A stretch of 64,000 nucleotides of DNA, taken from positions 1 to 64,000 of the forward strand of contig JADFXM010000034.1 of the NCBI GenBank assembly GCA_015233565.1, written 5' to 3'. The position numbers and the translations under genes were made by a program. The stretch's first letter is position 1. The number at the start of each line of letters is the position of its first letter. A model generated the notes under the pieces. The model was not told the origin of the DNA. It ran no database searches and worked only from the letters and a program-made list of their open reading frames with translations. This document shows, in pieces, positions 1-9,256 of this stretch. This stretch comes from Candidatus Rifleibacteriota bacterium. GTDB lineage: Bacteria; Muiribacteriota; Ozemobacteria; Ozemobacterales; Ozemobacteraceae.

Positions 1-171
1 CCATGCCCTCATTTTAAAACAACCAAGATCAATGTACAATAGCCAAAAAGAAAAATTTGTAAAATTATTTCACGAGGAGGTTTTTTCAAAGTAATTTAAC
101 CGGGAGAGACTGAACGCTTACAAAAAACTTTTAAAACCTTTTCATTTCAAAATGCAGAAAATAATATTCGA

Positions 172-180
172 TGGTATAAT
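172..180 (+). promoter_or_regulatory. Extended -10 promoter, near-leaderless start
   Basis: TGGTATAAT (consensus TGnTATAAT) ends only 8 nt before the ATG at 189. No good -35 is seen. A transcript from this box would begin within a few bases of the start codon, so the TPR gene is probably translated from a leaderless or near-leaderless message. No ribosome binding site is visible. Confidence 0.5.
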
Positions 181-188
181 TATTAATT

Positions 189-1025
189 ATGATAATTACT
201 CCCGAAGAAATTATCAGGAAGGCACAAAAATGCCTCAAAGAAGGGAAGAATGCCAAAAGCGCGTTGACAGCGCTGGGAATGGCATTCTTTGAAAAGGGCC
301 TGCTCGATAAAGCGATTTTCTACTATTCCAAAGCGCTTGAAAATGATCCCAGATTTGCGCCTGCCTATGCAGGCTTAGGGATTGTTTACGGAAAAAAAGG
401 CTTGGTAACCGAATCTATTTTTAATTTAAAAGAAGCAATAAGCCTTGCTCCAAATTGTGCATTGCTTTACAACTGGTTGGGAGATGCACTATTCGATCAA
501 GGAAAAATTGAGGAAGCAATCAAAGAATATTCTAGGTCGACCGAATTGGATTCGCTTGATTCCAATGCCCATAACGACCTTGCTGATGCATATCGAATAA
601 AAGGAGATTTTCAAAGCGCATATAATTATTACAAAAAAACTTTGGAAATAGATCCTGCTGATACCAATGCTCAGATTGAAATGGCACAAGTTTTGATTCA
701 AATGGGGCGATTTGATGAAGCTGAAAATATTTTTGAAAATCTCATAAAGAACTATCCTGAATCAGATGACGCAAAAACAAGTAAGATAATGCTTTCATCG
801 ATGGCAGTTAGATCTGGAGATTTTTCCCAGGCACGACAATGTCTTTTTGAAGCTGGCGAGCATTTTCCGTTTAATCCAACAATTCAATTTCATCTCGCAT
901 TATGTAATATTATCCTTGGAGAACCGCAAAAAGCGCTTGAAAACCTGAATAAAACTATCGATCTCGATCCTAACAATGCTCGAGCGAGAAAATTAATACA
1001 GCAATTAACAAAAAAAAGGAAATAA
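189..1025 (+). CDS. Tetratricopeptide repeat protein
   Basis: This 278-aa protein consists almost entirely of about seven tandem 34-residue TPR units from residue 25 to the C-terminus, with typical A/G/Y/P positions (for example ALENDPRFAPAYAGLG). It has no signal peptide, lipobox or membrane helix, so it is probably a cytoplasmic scaffold. It lies 3 nt upstream of a GspK/PilX-like pseudopilin and so probably shares its transcript. TPR proteins often assist type IV pilus or type II secretion assembly (PilF/PilW), but those are lipoproteins and this one is not, so the link rests on neighbourhood only. The fold is certain; the role is not. Confidence 0.85.
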   Translation: MIITPEEIIRKAQKCLKEGKNAKSALTALGMAFFEKGLLDKAIFYYSKALENDPRFAPAYAGLGIVYGKKGLVTESIFNLKEAISLAPNCALLYNWLGDALFDQGKIEEAIKEYSRSTELDSLDSNAHNDLADAYRIKGDFQSAYNYYKKTLEIDPADTNAQIEMAQVLIQMGRFDEAENIFENLIKNYPESDDAKTSKIMLSSMAVRSGDFSQARQCLFEAGEHFPFNPTIQFHLALCNIILGEPQKALENLNKTIDLDPNNARARKLIQQLTKKRK

Positions 1026-1028
1026 AAT

Positions 1029-3389
1029 ATGCGTTTTCTTTTAAAAAATGCCCGAAAAGGCATGATTTTGCTGGTGGTGATAGGATGTTTAATTTTTGTT
1101 TCCATTATTTTTGCTTCTTTAATTAATAGAGTAAGGCATGAAAGCAGCCTGACAAATAGAAACTCTATTAATGAAGATCTTTACCAACTAGCACTCTCCA
1201 TTGGACGATTAACTTTAAAAAAGCTTTCCAGAGAGATCGAAAATAAAAATAACGATCAAAAAGAAATAAATGATGCCATTTTTAACGGAACTTCAATCAA
1301 GGACAAAGAATATGAAAGTATCGATTATCTTGATGTCATAACTAAGTTGAAGGAGAGATACCCTGATTTAAGTTCCAAAGTGTTACTTTCGGTTGATTTT
1401 GACCCGCAAGGTTTTCAGTCAACTTCCGCCCCTAGTTCCCCTACGGGTACTTCTGCGGGTACGGCCGGGCCATATACTTTTCCAGACCTCGTTCAACCCC
1501 CTCTTGAAAGGAAAGGAACCATCACAGTCAAGGTTACTGTTACCGCAAAAAGAAATAGAAAAAGCTGCAAACTGATCAAGCAATTTCTGGTAGTACGCTT
1601 ACTCCCGGGACCATATCATAAATTTACCTTATACTGTTCTTATGGTGCTGATTTAAAGCAGTCAGATGTAAATCGCTTAACACAGGTTGCAGACGATGGA
1701 AAAATTAGTGATAACGATCCACCCTTGGTGTTATTTAACCGACCAGTTGATTTGTCAAAACAGGATTTTGACTTTACCAATACTGCAGCATTCTCACTTG
1801 ATCCCAAAATGCTTGTCCAGAGTGGCTGGATCTACCTTGGCGGTGATGGACAATCAAAAATAAACAGCAGTAATCCTGACCGATTTTTGATATTAAATGT
1901 ATGTTCCGGCGAAAAAACTGCTGGGACAATTGCCCAAAAATATTTTGGAGAAGCATATCATTTCTTTTTCGACAACAGTTCAAATGGCTGGCTTGGTTCC
2001 CAAGAATGGAGCCAATGGATTGCTTCAGCTAAACCAAACTTAAACGGAAGAATGTTGATGACTTTCGTTGACTATGGGTTGTACGCAGACATGTTTACTG
2101 CAAAAACTTCCTTTAATCAGAGACCTATTTTCTCAAAAGCACTCGAAATTTACAAAGCTTCAAGTAATCCAGTTTTTCAGGGCCAAGTCTGGGACGGCGG
2201 AAGCGCTCTTCACCTTTATGGAGTTCCTACTGCTTTAACTCCAACCCTGGTTTTTGGCCAGGTTAAGCGAAGATTTATGCGAACTTTTGCGTTTTACTTT
2301 GCGGATATTTCCAAAGTATACCCCATCCGCTGGGATATGGCCGGTTATTGGATGGGGGCAGTAGCCAGCCAGGCATTTTTTGACAATGAACTTGGACCCT
2401 GGCTTGCGACGAAAAACTCTCAGATGGCTACTCAACCACTTGCTTCTGATGTCAATGAAGTTTTAAACCAAGTTACCTTCAAAAATTTTGGATCAAACGA
2501 TACAGGAAGCAGAAGCCCAATCGGTCCAAATTTCATTCAGCATGAATCTTACATGGAGTCCTTGAAAAATATTTGTAGTCCGGGTGACCCAACAAAAACA
2601 CTTGAAAGCATCCTTCCCAATTTAACCTCGAACTACCCAAAAGATAAAATTGGAAAAAAAGATTACCAGTTTGGAGACGATGCACAGGTTCAATACAAAG
2701 GCCGAATAGACTATCTTAGCAATTTTCCCTCAAACTTTCTCGGCCCAAAAGTCAGCTATTACATTAAGGAATCCGGTAGCGTAGCAAAAATTGAAAACCC
2801 AAATACTTCCAATCCATCCCCACAATTTAAGTTTCTACTTGACAAGAAAATTCTTGTACCTGACACAAATGGTACTAGCTTGGTTATGTATTTGAATCAG
2901 ATCCTTAGATTTGACGGAGATCTCGAAATCGATTATCCCATCCATGTTCAAAAAGGGGGGATAATTATTGTAGATGGAAAAGTAACCCTAAACCAACCGA
3001 TTCATAATCTATTCCTTGTAGATACCAGTGCTTCTGATCCTGACAAATTTGGGTTGGTTACAATTATTGCTAAAAATGGAATAACCATCAATTCTAAGAG
3101 TTTTAGCGATGCTATGCCTAACCAGGTTTACCCGGAAGTGCATGCGATTTTGATTTGTCTTAACAATGGGGCCGGGTGTATAGAGGTTGATGGTCCCGTG
3201 CATATAAAAGGGTCGGTCGCTATTGACAGATTAGATAGACCCACTGGAAATAATTTGCTTGCAAAGGGTGGAATAATTGAGTGGGGCTTTGATCCAGCTG
3301 AATTCGCCCAGGGCGATCCTATTTCACAGCAGTGTTACTACGGTTTTGCTATGGGTCCAAAAGACTATGAAATAGTCGAAGAAGACTAA
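1029..3389 (+). CDS. Large pseudopilin-like protein (GspK/PilX type N-terminus)
   Basis: The 786-aa protein opens with a short basic leader and a class-III-like cleavage site, RKG|MILLVVIGC at residues 9-20, followed by one hydrophobic helix to about residue 32. The Glu at +5 that most pilins carry is absent, as in GspK/PilX-type minor pilins, where the tip subunit lacks it. The rest is a large polar domain without cysteine pairs or a motif I recognise; the C-terminal part (about 610-770) looks beta-rich. It follows the TPR gene by 3 nt and precedes other prepilins, which supports a role at a pilus or secretion tip. It is much longer than typical GspK (about 330 aa), so the body may be an adhesin-like or lineage-specific domain. 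Confidence 0.65.
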   Translation: MRFLLKNARKGMILLVVIGCLIFVSIIFASLINRVRHESSLTNRNSINEDLYQLALSIGRLTLKKLSREIENKNNDQKEINDAIFNGTSIKDKEYESIDYLDVITKLKERYPDLSSKVLLSVDFDPQGFQSTSAPSSPTGTSAGTAGPYTFPDLVQPPLERKGTITVKVTVTAKRNRKSCKLIKQFLVVRLLPGPYHKFTLYCSYGADLKQSDVNRLTQVADDGKISDNDPPLVLFNRPVDLSKQDFDFTNTAAFSLDPKMLVQSGWIYLGGDGQSKINSSNPDRFLILNVCSGEKTAGTIAQKYFGEAYHFFFDNSSNGWLGSQEWSQWIASAKPNLNGRMLMTFVDYGLYADMFTAKTSFNQRPIFSKALEIYKASSNPVFQGQVWDGGSALHLYGVPTALTPTLVFGQVKRRFMRTFAFYFADISKVYPIRWDMAGYWMGAVASQAFFDNELGPWLATKNSQMATQPLASDVNEVLNQVTFKNFGSNDTGSRSPIGPNFIQHESYMESLKNICSPGDPTKTLESILPNLTSNYPKDKIGKKDYQFGDDAQVQYKGRIDYLSNFPSNFLGPKVSYYIKESGSVAKIENPNTSNPSPQFKFLLDKKILVPDTNGTSLVMYLNQILRFDGDLEIDYPIHVQKGGIIIVDGKVTLNQPIHNLFLVDTSASDPDKFGLVTIIAKNGITINSKSFSDAMPNQVYPEVHAILICLNNGAGCIEVDGPVHIKGSVAIDRLDRPTGNNLLAKGGIIEWGFDPAEFAQGDPISQQCYYGFAMGPKDYEIVEED

Positions 3390-3494
3390 AAATTATTAAA
3401 AGTGTCAACTAACCTCTGAATGCTAATTTACAAGTTTGTTTAACTTCTTTGCAAAAATTAAAAAAACTTTTTTGAGGGGAAGCGGTAATAATAG

Positions 3495-4070
3495 ATGAAC
3501 CAGGATTCATTAAACGAAGATAAGAATCTGATCCAAAAGATTCTTAAAGGGGAGACAAGCTTGTACGGCGCAATAATCAACAAATACGAAAGGCTCGTCT
3601 ATAGCTATCTTTTACCCCAAGTCCGGACTCTCCAAGAGGTAGAGGATATCGCCCAGGAGACCTTTCTGAAAGCCTATCGCCATCTGTCTTCTTTTGAAGT
3701 CGAAAAGAAATTTTCAGCCTGGTTAATGAAAATTGCAAAAAACATTCTTAATGATTTTAACCGCAAAAAGTTTCAGAATTCATCAAAGAGCTCTCAGAAA
3801 AATGATGAAATTGAAAATTCTACAAAAAATGAAGAAACTTTTTCCCCCGATCAACGTATAGAATTAAAGGAAGAATTTAAATCAACATTTAAAAATATCT
3901 TGTTATTACCCGAGGAGTTAAGAATCCCCTTTCTGTTAAAAGTATTGCAAGAAATGTCCTACGAAGAAATTGGTGAACTGCTCGATATCCCTATTCAAAC
4001 GGTAAAAAACCGTATTTTTAAAGCCAGACAAGCTTTAAAGGAAAAGAGGAATAACAGCCATGAAATGTAG
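3495..4070 (+). CDS. ECF-type RNA polymerase sigma factor
   Basis: This 191-aa protein has the two-domain ECF layout. Region 2 (about residues 22-90) includes EDIAQETFLKAYRHL and the FSAWLMKIAKN promoter-melting segment. Region 4 (about 130-182) has a helix-turn-helix, MSYEEIGELLDIPIQTVKNR. The acidic, Ser/Lys-rich linker between them (about 92-125) is rather long. The next gene overlaps it by 11 nt and encodes a zinc-binding anti-sigma factor, so the two form a cognate pair. It probably directs RNA polymerase to envelope or pilus genes, but no target promoter is recognisable here. Confidence 0.92.
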   Translation: MNQDSLNEDKNLIQKILKGETSLYGAIINKYERLVYSYLLPQVRTLQEVEDIAQETFLKAYRHLSSFEVEKKFSAWLMKIAKNILNDFNRKKFQNSSKSSQKNDEIENSTKNEETFSPDQRIELKEEFKSTFKNILLLPEELRIPFLLKVLQEMSYEEIGELLDIPIQTVKNRIFKARQALKEKRNNSHEM

Positions 4071-5085
4071 CCAGGAAGAGAATCTCTACCGATTTCATGA
4101 TGGCAATCTGTCCTCCATGGAAGCCGCTGAATTCCAAAACCATCTTTCCCAGTGTCCCGAATGTCAGAAAGAGCTTATTGATATTCAAGAGCATGAACAT
4201 CAATTTCGAGAAATTGTTTTTCGGGTATTTCCTTCCGGGCAATTGTCTGAATTGGTGATGAAAAGAATTTCGCGTGAGTCTCCGAATTTTTATCCTATAG
4301 TTGAGAAAAAATTTGACTGGGGCTCTCTCTTAAGGTTTTTTGTTCCATCATTTGCGGTAATCCTTATGGCATTGATATTCTTTAAAATGCCAATTGGGCA
4401 TGAAATCCTTGTGCCGCGAATCCTCTTAATGGCTGAAGTTGCTAACCAAAATTCACTTCTAAATGGAGAGCCACTTCCTACTGACCAGAAAAAGGTTTTG
4501 TCATTTGAAAAAAGCCTTGAATTTGCGGGAAATTTTGAGTTCTCCATAAACGAAGGCATCACCGAAAAACAAGTTGCAATAAATTTAACTGACTTTTCCT
4601 CTGTAAAAAAAATACAAAGGTTGCTCTGCAAAGGAAGGGGAAAGGTAATTTTTTCAGGAAATTCACTAACCTGGCTCGAAGGAGACTCGGAAATTGAGTT
4701 CCAACTTTCAAAAAAGTTTTTCGTAAGAGCAGGCTCAGCTGAGTTTGAAATCACCGGAACTAAAGTGAAATTTACCGGCTCTTCAGATAGCGAAATTTCA
4801 GTAACCTTGCTCGACGGGAAAGTTTTCTGGAAAACTTTTGACGGCTCCCAATCCGGAATGCTTCTGAAGGGTGTACCATTTAATTCGAAGAAAAATGGAA
4901 AGTGGTGTTATAATATCCCAACCACACAGAGTACCTCAACCGGAAACACCGTTTCTGAGCTTAATACTTTGATTGGCTCACCTTCACAGTCTTCAAATTT
5001 GCCAGATAGTTCCGTAAAATCACCATTTGGAGACACCAACGTAACACCGAATTCAACAAATACACCAAATTCAGGAAAAAACTGA
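4060..5085 (+). CDS. Membrane anti-sigma factor with FecR-like periplasmic domain
   Basis: The 341-aa protein begins with an anti-sigma zinc-finger motif, C3 and H28-x3-C32-x2-C35, the ZAS fold that clamps an ECF sigma factor. One membrane helix lies near residues 90-107 (FFVPSFAVILMALIFFKM). The outer part (about 150-285) has the beta-repeats of FecR-type domains, with RAGSAEFEITGTKVKF and VTLLDGKVFW resembling the FecR signature of GT.F.V and V.V.eG.V. The tail is Ser/Thr/Pro/Asn-rich. It overlaps the sigma gene upstream by 11 nt and the prepilin downstream by 1 nt (TGATG), so all three are translationally coupled. The inferred job is sensing an envelope signal and releasing the sigma factor. 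Confidence 0.82.
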   Translation: MKCSQEENLYRFHDGNLSSMEAAEFQNHLSQCPECQKELIDIQEHEHQFREIVFRVFPSGQLSELVMKRISRESPNFYPIVEKKFDWGSLLRFFVPSFAVILMALIFFKMPIGHEILVPRILLMAEVANQNSLLNGEPLPTDQKKVLSFEKSLEFAGNFEFSINEGITEKQVAINLTDFSSVKKIQRLLCKGRGKVIFSGNSLTWLEGDSEIEFQLSKKFFVRAGSAEFEITGTKVKFTGSSDSEISVTLLDGKVFWKTFDGSQSGMLLKGVPFNSKKNGKWCYNIPTTQSTSTGNTVSELNTLIGSPSQSSNLPDSSVKSPFGDTNVTPNSTNTPNSGKN

Positions 5086-5597
5086 TGACCAGAAGTAAAG
5101 TTGCATTTTCAATGATTGAACTCTTGGTAGCTATTTTATTTATCTCCTTTGCATTTTTGCCAATATATAATCTTTTTCGTTTCGGCCAGCGAGGAACCTG
5201 GAGCAACGAAAAAGAAATCATTGCTACCAACTATGCTGGAGATCTTGTAAATTTTATGCGGGAAATGAGTCTGAGCGATCTCGACAAAATTTTCCCCGAA
5301 GCCCTTGGAAAAGAATTAAAAATGGCTGAAGCTGAATACACTTCGCGCCTCGGAAAACTTGGCCTGGCTCCTCCGGTTTGTACAGTAGTTAACTGCCAGG
5401 AATTCATCAGATCAATGGCTGTTCAAAGATTTGAAGGAAGACCTAAAGGTTTAAATCTGGTAGGCTGGGGAACAGAACTCTGGAACAAAAGGGTTGCTGT
5501 TCCTCACTATTTGGTCACTGTAGTCGTTGATTATTACAAAGAAGGCATGAGCATGGGGCAAGACAAAGTGACTCTTTCCACAATGGTTATGAATTAA
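5085..5597 (+). CDS. Type IV prepilin-like protein
   Basis: This 170-aa protein has a short leader and the prepilin segment FSMIELLVAI at residues 8-17, with Glu at +5 (E12) and a hydrophobic helix to about residue 28. The residue before the cleavage site is Ala instead of the usual Gly, which some prepilin peptidases tolerate. The remainder is a small globular domain with two nearby cysteines (CTVVNC). Its ATG overlaps the stop of the anti-sigma gene (TGATG), so pilin and regulator are coupled. It is likely a minor pilin or a GspI-like pseudopilin. Which system it belongs to cannot be told from this window, as no assembly ATPase is present. Confidence 0.75.
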   Translation: MTRSKVAFSMIELLVAILFISFAFLPIYNLFRFGQRGTWSNEKEIIATNYAGDLVNFMREMSLSDLDKIFPEALGKELKMAEAEYTSRLGKLGLAPPVCTVVNCQEFIRSMAVQRFEGRPKGLNLVGWGTELWNKRVAVPHYLVTVVVDYYKEGMSMGQDKVTLSTMVMN

Positions 5598-5921
5598 AAA
5601 AAATATTTTAAGTTAGTAAGTAACCAAACCAAAAAATTTGGTAAAATAAAAATATAATCATTGATTGATTAGAATTCCAACGCAAAGACGTAAATGTCAT
5701 TGCAATTTGTATTTTAAAGGAGTTATTATTAGAAAAAAGAAATGGGATTGGTTCAAAATGTGCAGTAAAAGTGCTTCGGGAAGTTCAGCTTCAGAGTGAG
5801 TGGTTTAACAACAAACGCTTCAAAATGTCAATATCAGAACTCCTAATGGTTGGTACTAATTTCAATAGTAACAAAATTGAAATTATGCTATATTGGCAGA
5901 ATATGAGCGGTAACATTTAAA
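5598..5921. other. Intergenic stretch without recognised feature
   Basis: 324 AT-rich bases separate the two prepilin genes. There is no convincing ORF, terminator or repeat copy. A weak TATATT box at about 5889 could serve the next prepilin gene. Confidence 0.4.
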
Positions 5922-6482
5922 ATGAGAAGAAGTAAAGGTTTTACACTTATTGAGATAATGGCGATCGCGATAATTATCTCCATTCTCTTGGGCACTCTGA
6001 ACAAAATCTTTTCCGGAACTTTTTTAAGTTTTTTCAAAACCCAGACTAAATTGACTAATTTACGAGCAGCTTGTTTGCTCCTGGAGCACTTAAAACATGA
6101 TTTAAGGCTTTCAGACAAGGTGGGCGATTCAAAAGTGGCTTCCAGCCCCTGGGATTTCCATTTCACCACTAGAGATTCAAAAAACAGCTTTAAGAAAATT
6201 TCATATGAATTTGATGGAAGTATCATCAAGCGCAATGAAGATGGTTCTGCAAGAGTAATCAACATGGCCAAGGTAAGTAAGTTTGATATGTCCACAATGA
6301 GAATTGCAAGCCAGACCTGTTTGCAAATAATAATAGAAGTGGATGCAGAAAAAGATGAAGTAAATCGTACTCAGGCATCCAAGGGCAACATTATTACTCT
6401 GTCAGCAAGTTTGTTCCCACCATTTATGCAACAAGGTGGAACCAGTAAAGAAGAAGAATACTGGTATAACGCAAGAAAATAG
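5922..6482 (+). CDS. Type IV prepilin-like / GspJ-like pseudopilin
   Basis: The N-terminus MRRSKG|FTLIEIMAIAI is a textbook prepilin signal: basic leader, Gly at -1, Phe at +1 and Glu at +5 (E11), followed by a hydrophobic helix. The 186-aa length and the polar C-terminal domain fit minor pseudopilins of the GspJ/PilW kind, which cap a pseudopilus. It is followed after a few bases by the LysM gene. It is processed by a prepilin peptidase (PilD type) that is not encoded in this window. Confidence 0.82.
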   Translation: MRRSKGFTLIEIMAIAIIISILLGTLNKIFSGTFLSFFKTQTKLTNLRAACLLLEHLKHDLRLSDKVGDSKVASSPWDFHFTTRDSKNSFKKISYEFDGSIIKRNEDGSARVINMAKVSKFDMSTMRIASQTCLQIIIEVDAEKDEVNRTQASKGNIITLSASLFPPFMQQGGTSKEEEYWYNARK

Positions 6483-6497
6483 CATATGGAGGTGGTT

Positions 6498-7052
6498 ATG
6501 TTAAAAATAAGCAAGAAGTCGTATTCAAATCTGGTTTCCTATTTCCTGATTTTAACCTTTTTGTTTTCTACTTTACCTGTAATGGCCATAAAAACCCACA
6601 CTATGAAAGCTGGTGATACTCTGTGGGGTTTGTCCCAACAATACTACGGAGATCCAACTCTTTATCAAATATTTCTTGAAGTTAACAGTATTTCCAACCC
6701 CAGAACCATTCCCATTGGCAAAGTAATTAAAGTTCCTAGTTATGATGAAATGAAAAAAATTGCCACTGAAGTTGACCCAGTTAAAAGGAAAGCTTTGATT
6801 CAACAAGTAACAGGTGGAACCGATTCATCCACCAATACTACTACCACTAATACTACCACCAACACCACCTACAACCCCCTTACGCCTGCCCCGTTTGCAT
6901 CCAATCCTAATTCAGCCGCCAATACTTCCACCGTAGCACCAACAAACAACCAGGGAATTGACAGGCACGACCCAAGTTTTCAGAAGGTTCTTCAGGGGCC
7001 CAAAAGACCCGAAGATGTCAGACCAACCTCAAGTTATGTTAAAGAGCAATGA
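6498..7052 (+). CDS. Secreted LysM-domain protein
   Basis: I use the ATG at 6498 because a strong ribosome binding site (GGAGG, 6488-6492) sits 5 nt before it; the in-frame ATG at 6486 overlaps that site. The resulting 184-aa protein starts with a Sec signal peptide ending near PVMA. One LysM domain follows (HTMKAGDTLWGLSQQYYGDP to about IGKVIKVPS), the fold that binds peptidoglycan glycans. The rest is a low-complexity Thr/Asn/Pro-rich tail (a long TNTTT run). In pilus clusters such proteins (FimV or TsaP-like) anchor the machine to the wall. That role is inferred from the two prepilin genes upstream. Confidence 0.82.
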   Translation: MLKISKKSYSNLVSYFLILTFLFSTLPVMAIKTHTMKAGDTLWGLSQQYYGDPTLYQIFLEVNSISNPRTIPIGKVIKVPSYDEMKKIATEVDPVKRKALIQQVTGGTDSSTNTTTTNTTTNTTYNPLTPAPFASNPNSAANTSTVAPTNNQGIDRHDPSFQKVLQGPKRPEDVRPTSSYVKEQ

Positions 7053-7066
7053 GGTTTTATAAAACT

Positions 7067-7208
7067 TTACAGCCCCACTTAACCACTTTAAAACCGCACA
7101 TGATGCTTACTTCAAAATGATTTAAAGAACATCACTTTGAGAGGAAGCCAAGCACTATTTAATAAAACTTTGAACGACTTTTAGAGAAGTTTTAATGGAA
7201 CAGTAGAG
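7067..7208. repeat. Short copy of dispersed element family R2
   Basis: About 142 bp whose left part (TACAGCCCCACTTAACC and the following 60 bases) and right end (TTTTAATGGAACAGTAGAGA) match the two ends of the longer copy at 49249-49602. It lacks the roughly 215-bp central block of that copy. The outer ends are imperfect inverted repeats of each other. There is no coding capacity, so this looks like a small non-autonomous element or its deletion derivative. Confidence 0.6.
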
Positions 7209-7408
7209 ATAAGCAAATTCTGGCTAATGAAAAACATGCCTTTTTCAGGAAAATAGAGCTTTTCCACACCAGATGAAAAAAAAATTTGATGTGAAGAATT
7301 CCCGTTGAAAGTACCTAATAAGAATTAAAGAAAGGAGGCCAATTTTAATTTTGTGTTTTGGAAAAACCAGTATTTAATGAAATGTGATTTGTTCCTTCAT
7401 TTTTAGTA

Positions 7409-7437
7409 TTGACTTAGTACAAATTAAATATTATACT
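7409..7437 (+). promoter_or_regulatory. Sigma-70 type promoter of the carboxypeptidase gene
   Basis: TTGACT (7409-7414) and TATACT (7432-7437) are separated by exactly 17 bp. Transcription would start near 7444, giving a leader of about 70 nt before the SD-preceded ATG at 7517. Confidence 0.7.
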
Positions 7438-7516
7438 AGGTCGAATGGTACTACGAGTATATGGTGCCATCAAGTATCGAGTAAAAAGTATCATAAGTAC
7501 ACAAGGAGTATTCAGT

Positions 7517-8989
7517 ATGAAGAATTTTCGTGTTAAGCTATTCCCAATTTGGGGATTTTTGTTTTTTAGTGCACTTTTACTTTGTGCGTTTTCCCCGGCT
7601 TTTGCCACTGGCAAGAGTTTGGTTCGTCTGGAAAACCTTTCCAAATCAGATGTTGTTTATTTTTATGAAAACTGCTTCGACGTTGCGAAATCCGGTTCCA
7701 ACTATGTTGAAGTTGTATTAGATCCCACCGAAAAAAAGGCCCTGCCGGCAAAATTTCTTGCCAATTCCAAAACTCTTATTCCCGATCTCGATAAATACAT
7801 CGAGAACATTCAGGCTGCTCAAACAAGAGGTTCCCAATATTTTACTTACGATACTATGACGGCGAAACTTCAAGAATGGGCGAAAACGTATTCCAATTTT
7901 GCCACTTTATCCTCAATTGGCAAATCCTGGGAAGGAAGAGACATCTGGGCACTCAAGCTAACCGGAAACACCCAATCAGAAGCAAAGAAGCCTTCCGTTT
8001 TGATTATGGGCGCTCATCATTCCCGAGAATGGATCTCCTTCGAAGTCCCCATGGAAGCCTGCAAAAGATTGGTTGAAGGATACGGAAAAGATGCCAATCT
8101 CACTCGCCTTGTAAATGAAAGAAACATTTGGTTCGTCCCGATGGTAAATCCTGACGGAGTTACCTACTCTCAAACAAAGTCCCAATATTGGCGCAAAAAT
8201 CGACGGAAAAATGATTCTTCCACTTATGGAGTCGACCTCAATCGAAATTATGGATACCAATGGGGTGGCAAAGGCGCCAGCGCCGATCCATCCAATGATA
8301 CTTATAGGGGTCCCACCGCTTTCTCTGAACCGGAATCCCAGGCTATCAAGGCACTTGCCGAAAAAGAACATTTTCAAGCGAGTATTTCATTTCACAGCTA
8401 TTCTGAATTAGTTCTTTATCCTTTTGGTTATGACTACAATGTTTCCAATCCTGATAATGCAACATTCAAGAAATTCGCCGGAGAATTGGCTGCTTTCAAC
8501 AAATATACTCCAGAAAACAGCTCCGATCTTTATGCTGCCTCAGGGGATTCTGATGATTGGCTCTATGGACAAATGAAAGATTTGGCTTTCACTTTTGAAC
8601 TCGCAACAACTTTTATCCCACCAGCAAATCAAATTTCTCAAATTTGCGATTTAAATGTTCCGGCGGTATTTTATTTGATCGACAAAGCCGGTCCCTACGC
8701 CGTTACCCCCACTGGAAACACCGAAATCCTCTCCAGCCTCGATTCAAAAAGTGCTATGGAAGCAGTATTGGATGGTCAAAATTTATTAAACAATATTCCT
8801 GAAGAGTACAAATATCTCACTATGGAAAAAGTTAACTTGGCGGGTGAAAGACTTTCCAAATTATGCTCCAATGAAATGCAAAATGGAAATCATGAACTGT
8901 TCAATCAAATTTCAACCACTCCCGGCCTTGAATTCGTAAAAAGCATGGTTCAAGAAAGACAAAAGTTTTCAAGTCTTCACGGAGAGTGA
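7517..8989 (+). CDS. Secreted zinc carboxypeptidase, peptidase family M14
   Basis: I use the ATG at 7517 because AAGGAG lies just upstream and the protein then starts with a clean Sec signal peptide (MKNFRVKLF... to about AFA). The 490-aa product has the M14 landmarks: zinc ligands in HSRE (H168, E171) and H293 in SFHSYSE, the substrate-site segment DLNRNYGYQWGG, and the general-base Glu E361 in FTFELATT. It would cleave C-terminal residues from peptides outside the cytoplasm. The region before the catalytic domain (about 30-110) acts as a propeptide in related enzymes. It is monocistronic, with its own promoter and terminator. Specificity cannot be told from sequence. Confidence 0.93.
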   Translation: MKNFRVKLFPIWGFLFFSALLLCAFSPAFATGKSLVRLENLSKSDVVYFYENCFDVAKSGSNYVEVVLDPTEKKALPAKFLANSKTLIPDLDKYIENIQAAQTRGSQYFTYDTMTAKLQEWAKTYSNFATLSSIGKSWEGRDIWALKLTGNTQSEAKKPSVLIMGAHHSREWISFEVPMEACKRLVEGYGKDANLTRLVNERNIWFVPMVNPDGVTYSQTKSQYWRKNRRKNDSSTYGVDLNRNYGYQWGGKGASADPSNDTYRGPTAFSEPESQAIKALAEKEHFQASISFHSYSELVLYPFGYDYNVSNPDNATFKKFAGELAAFNKYTPENSSDLYAASGDSDDWLYGQMKDLAFTFELATTFIPPANQISQICDLNVPAVFYLIDKAGPYAVTPTGNTEILSSLDSKSAMEAVLDGQNLLNNIPEEYKYLTMEKVNLAGERLSKLCSNEMQNGNHELFNQISTTPGLEFVKSMVQERQKFSSLHGE

Positions 8990-9031
8990 TTTTCCAAAAA
9001 AATTTCTGAATTAAAAAAAAAATGTTATACT

Positions 9032-9055
9032 AAACCACCGAAAGGTGGTTTTTTT
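9032..9055 (+). terminator. Rho-independent terminator
   Basis: AAACCACC-GAAA-GGTGGTTT hairpin with a stable tetraloop followed by a T-run. It lies 43 nt after the carboxypeptidase stop codon. Confidence 0.9.
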
Positions 9056-9256
9056 ATATCATATTATTGAAAGTGTGTACTGAGGTTTTTTAAAAACCCT
9101 ATTGATTTGCTTTTCTGACAATGACATAATCGAGGTTATCTTTTTTTCATAATGAGGAAAAGTTGATATTGTTGAATTTGTCGAAAAATCGGTGTTTGTC
9201 AGTTAATTTTTGGGAAGTTACGTTTTTTAGAATATCAATAATTCGGAGTAAGGAGA

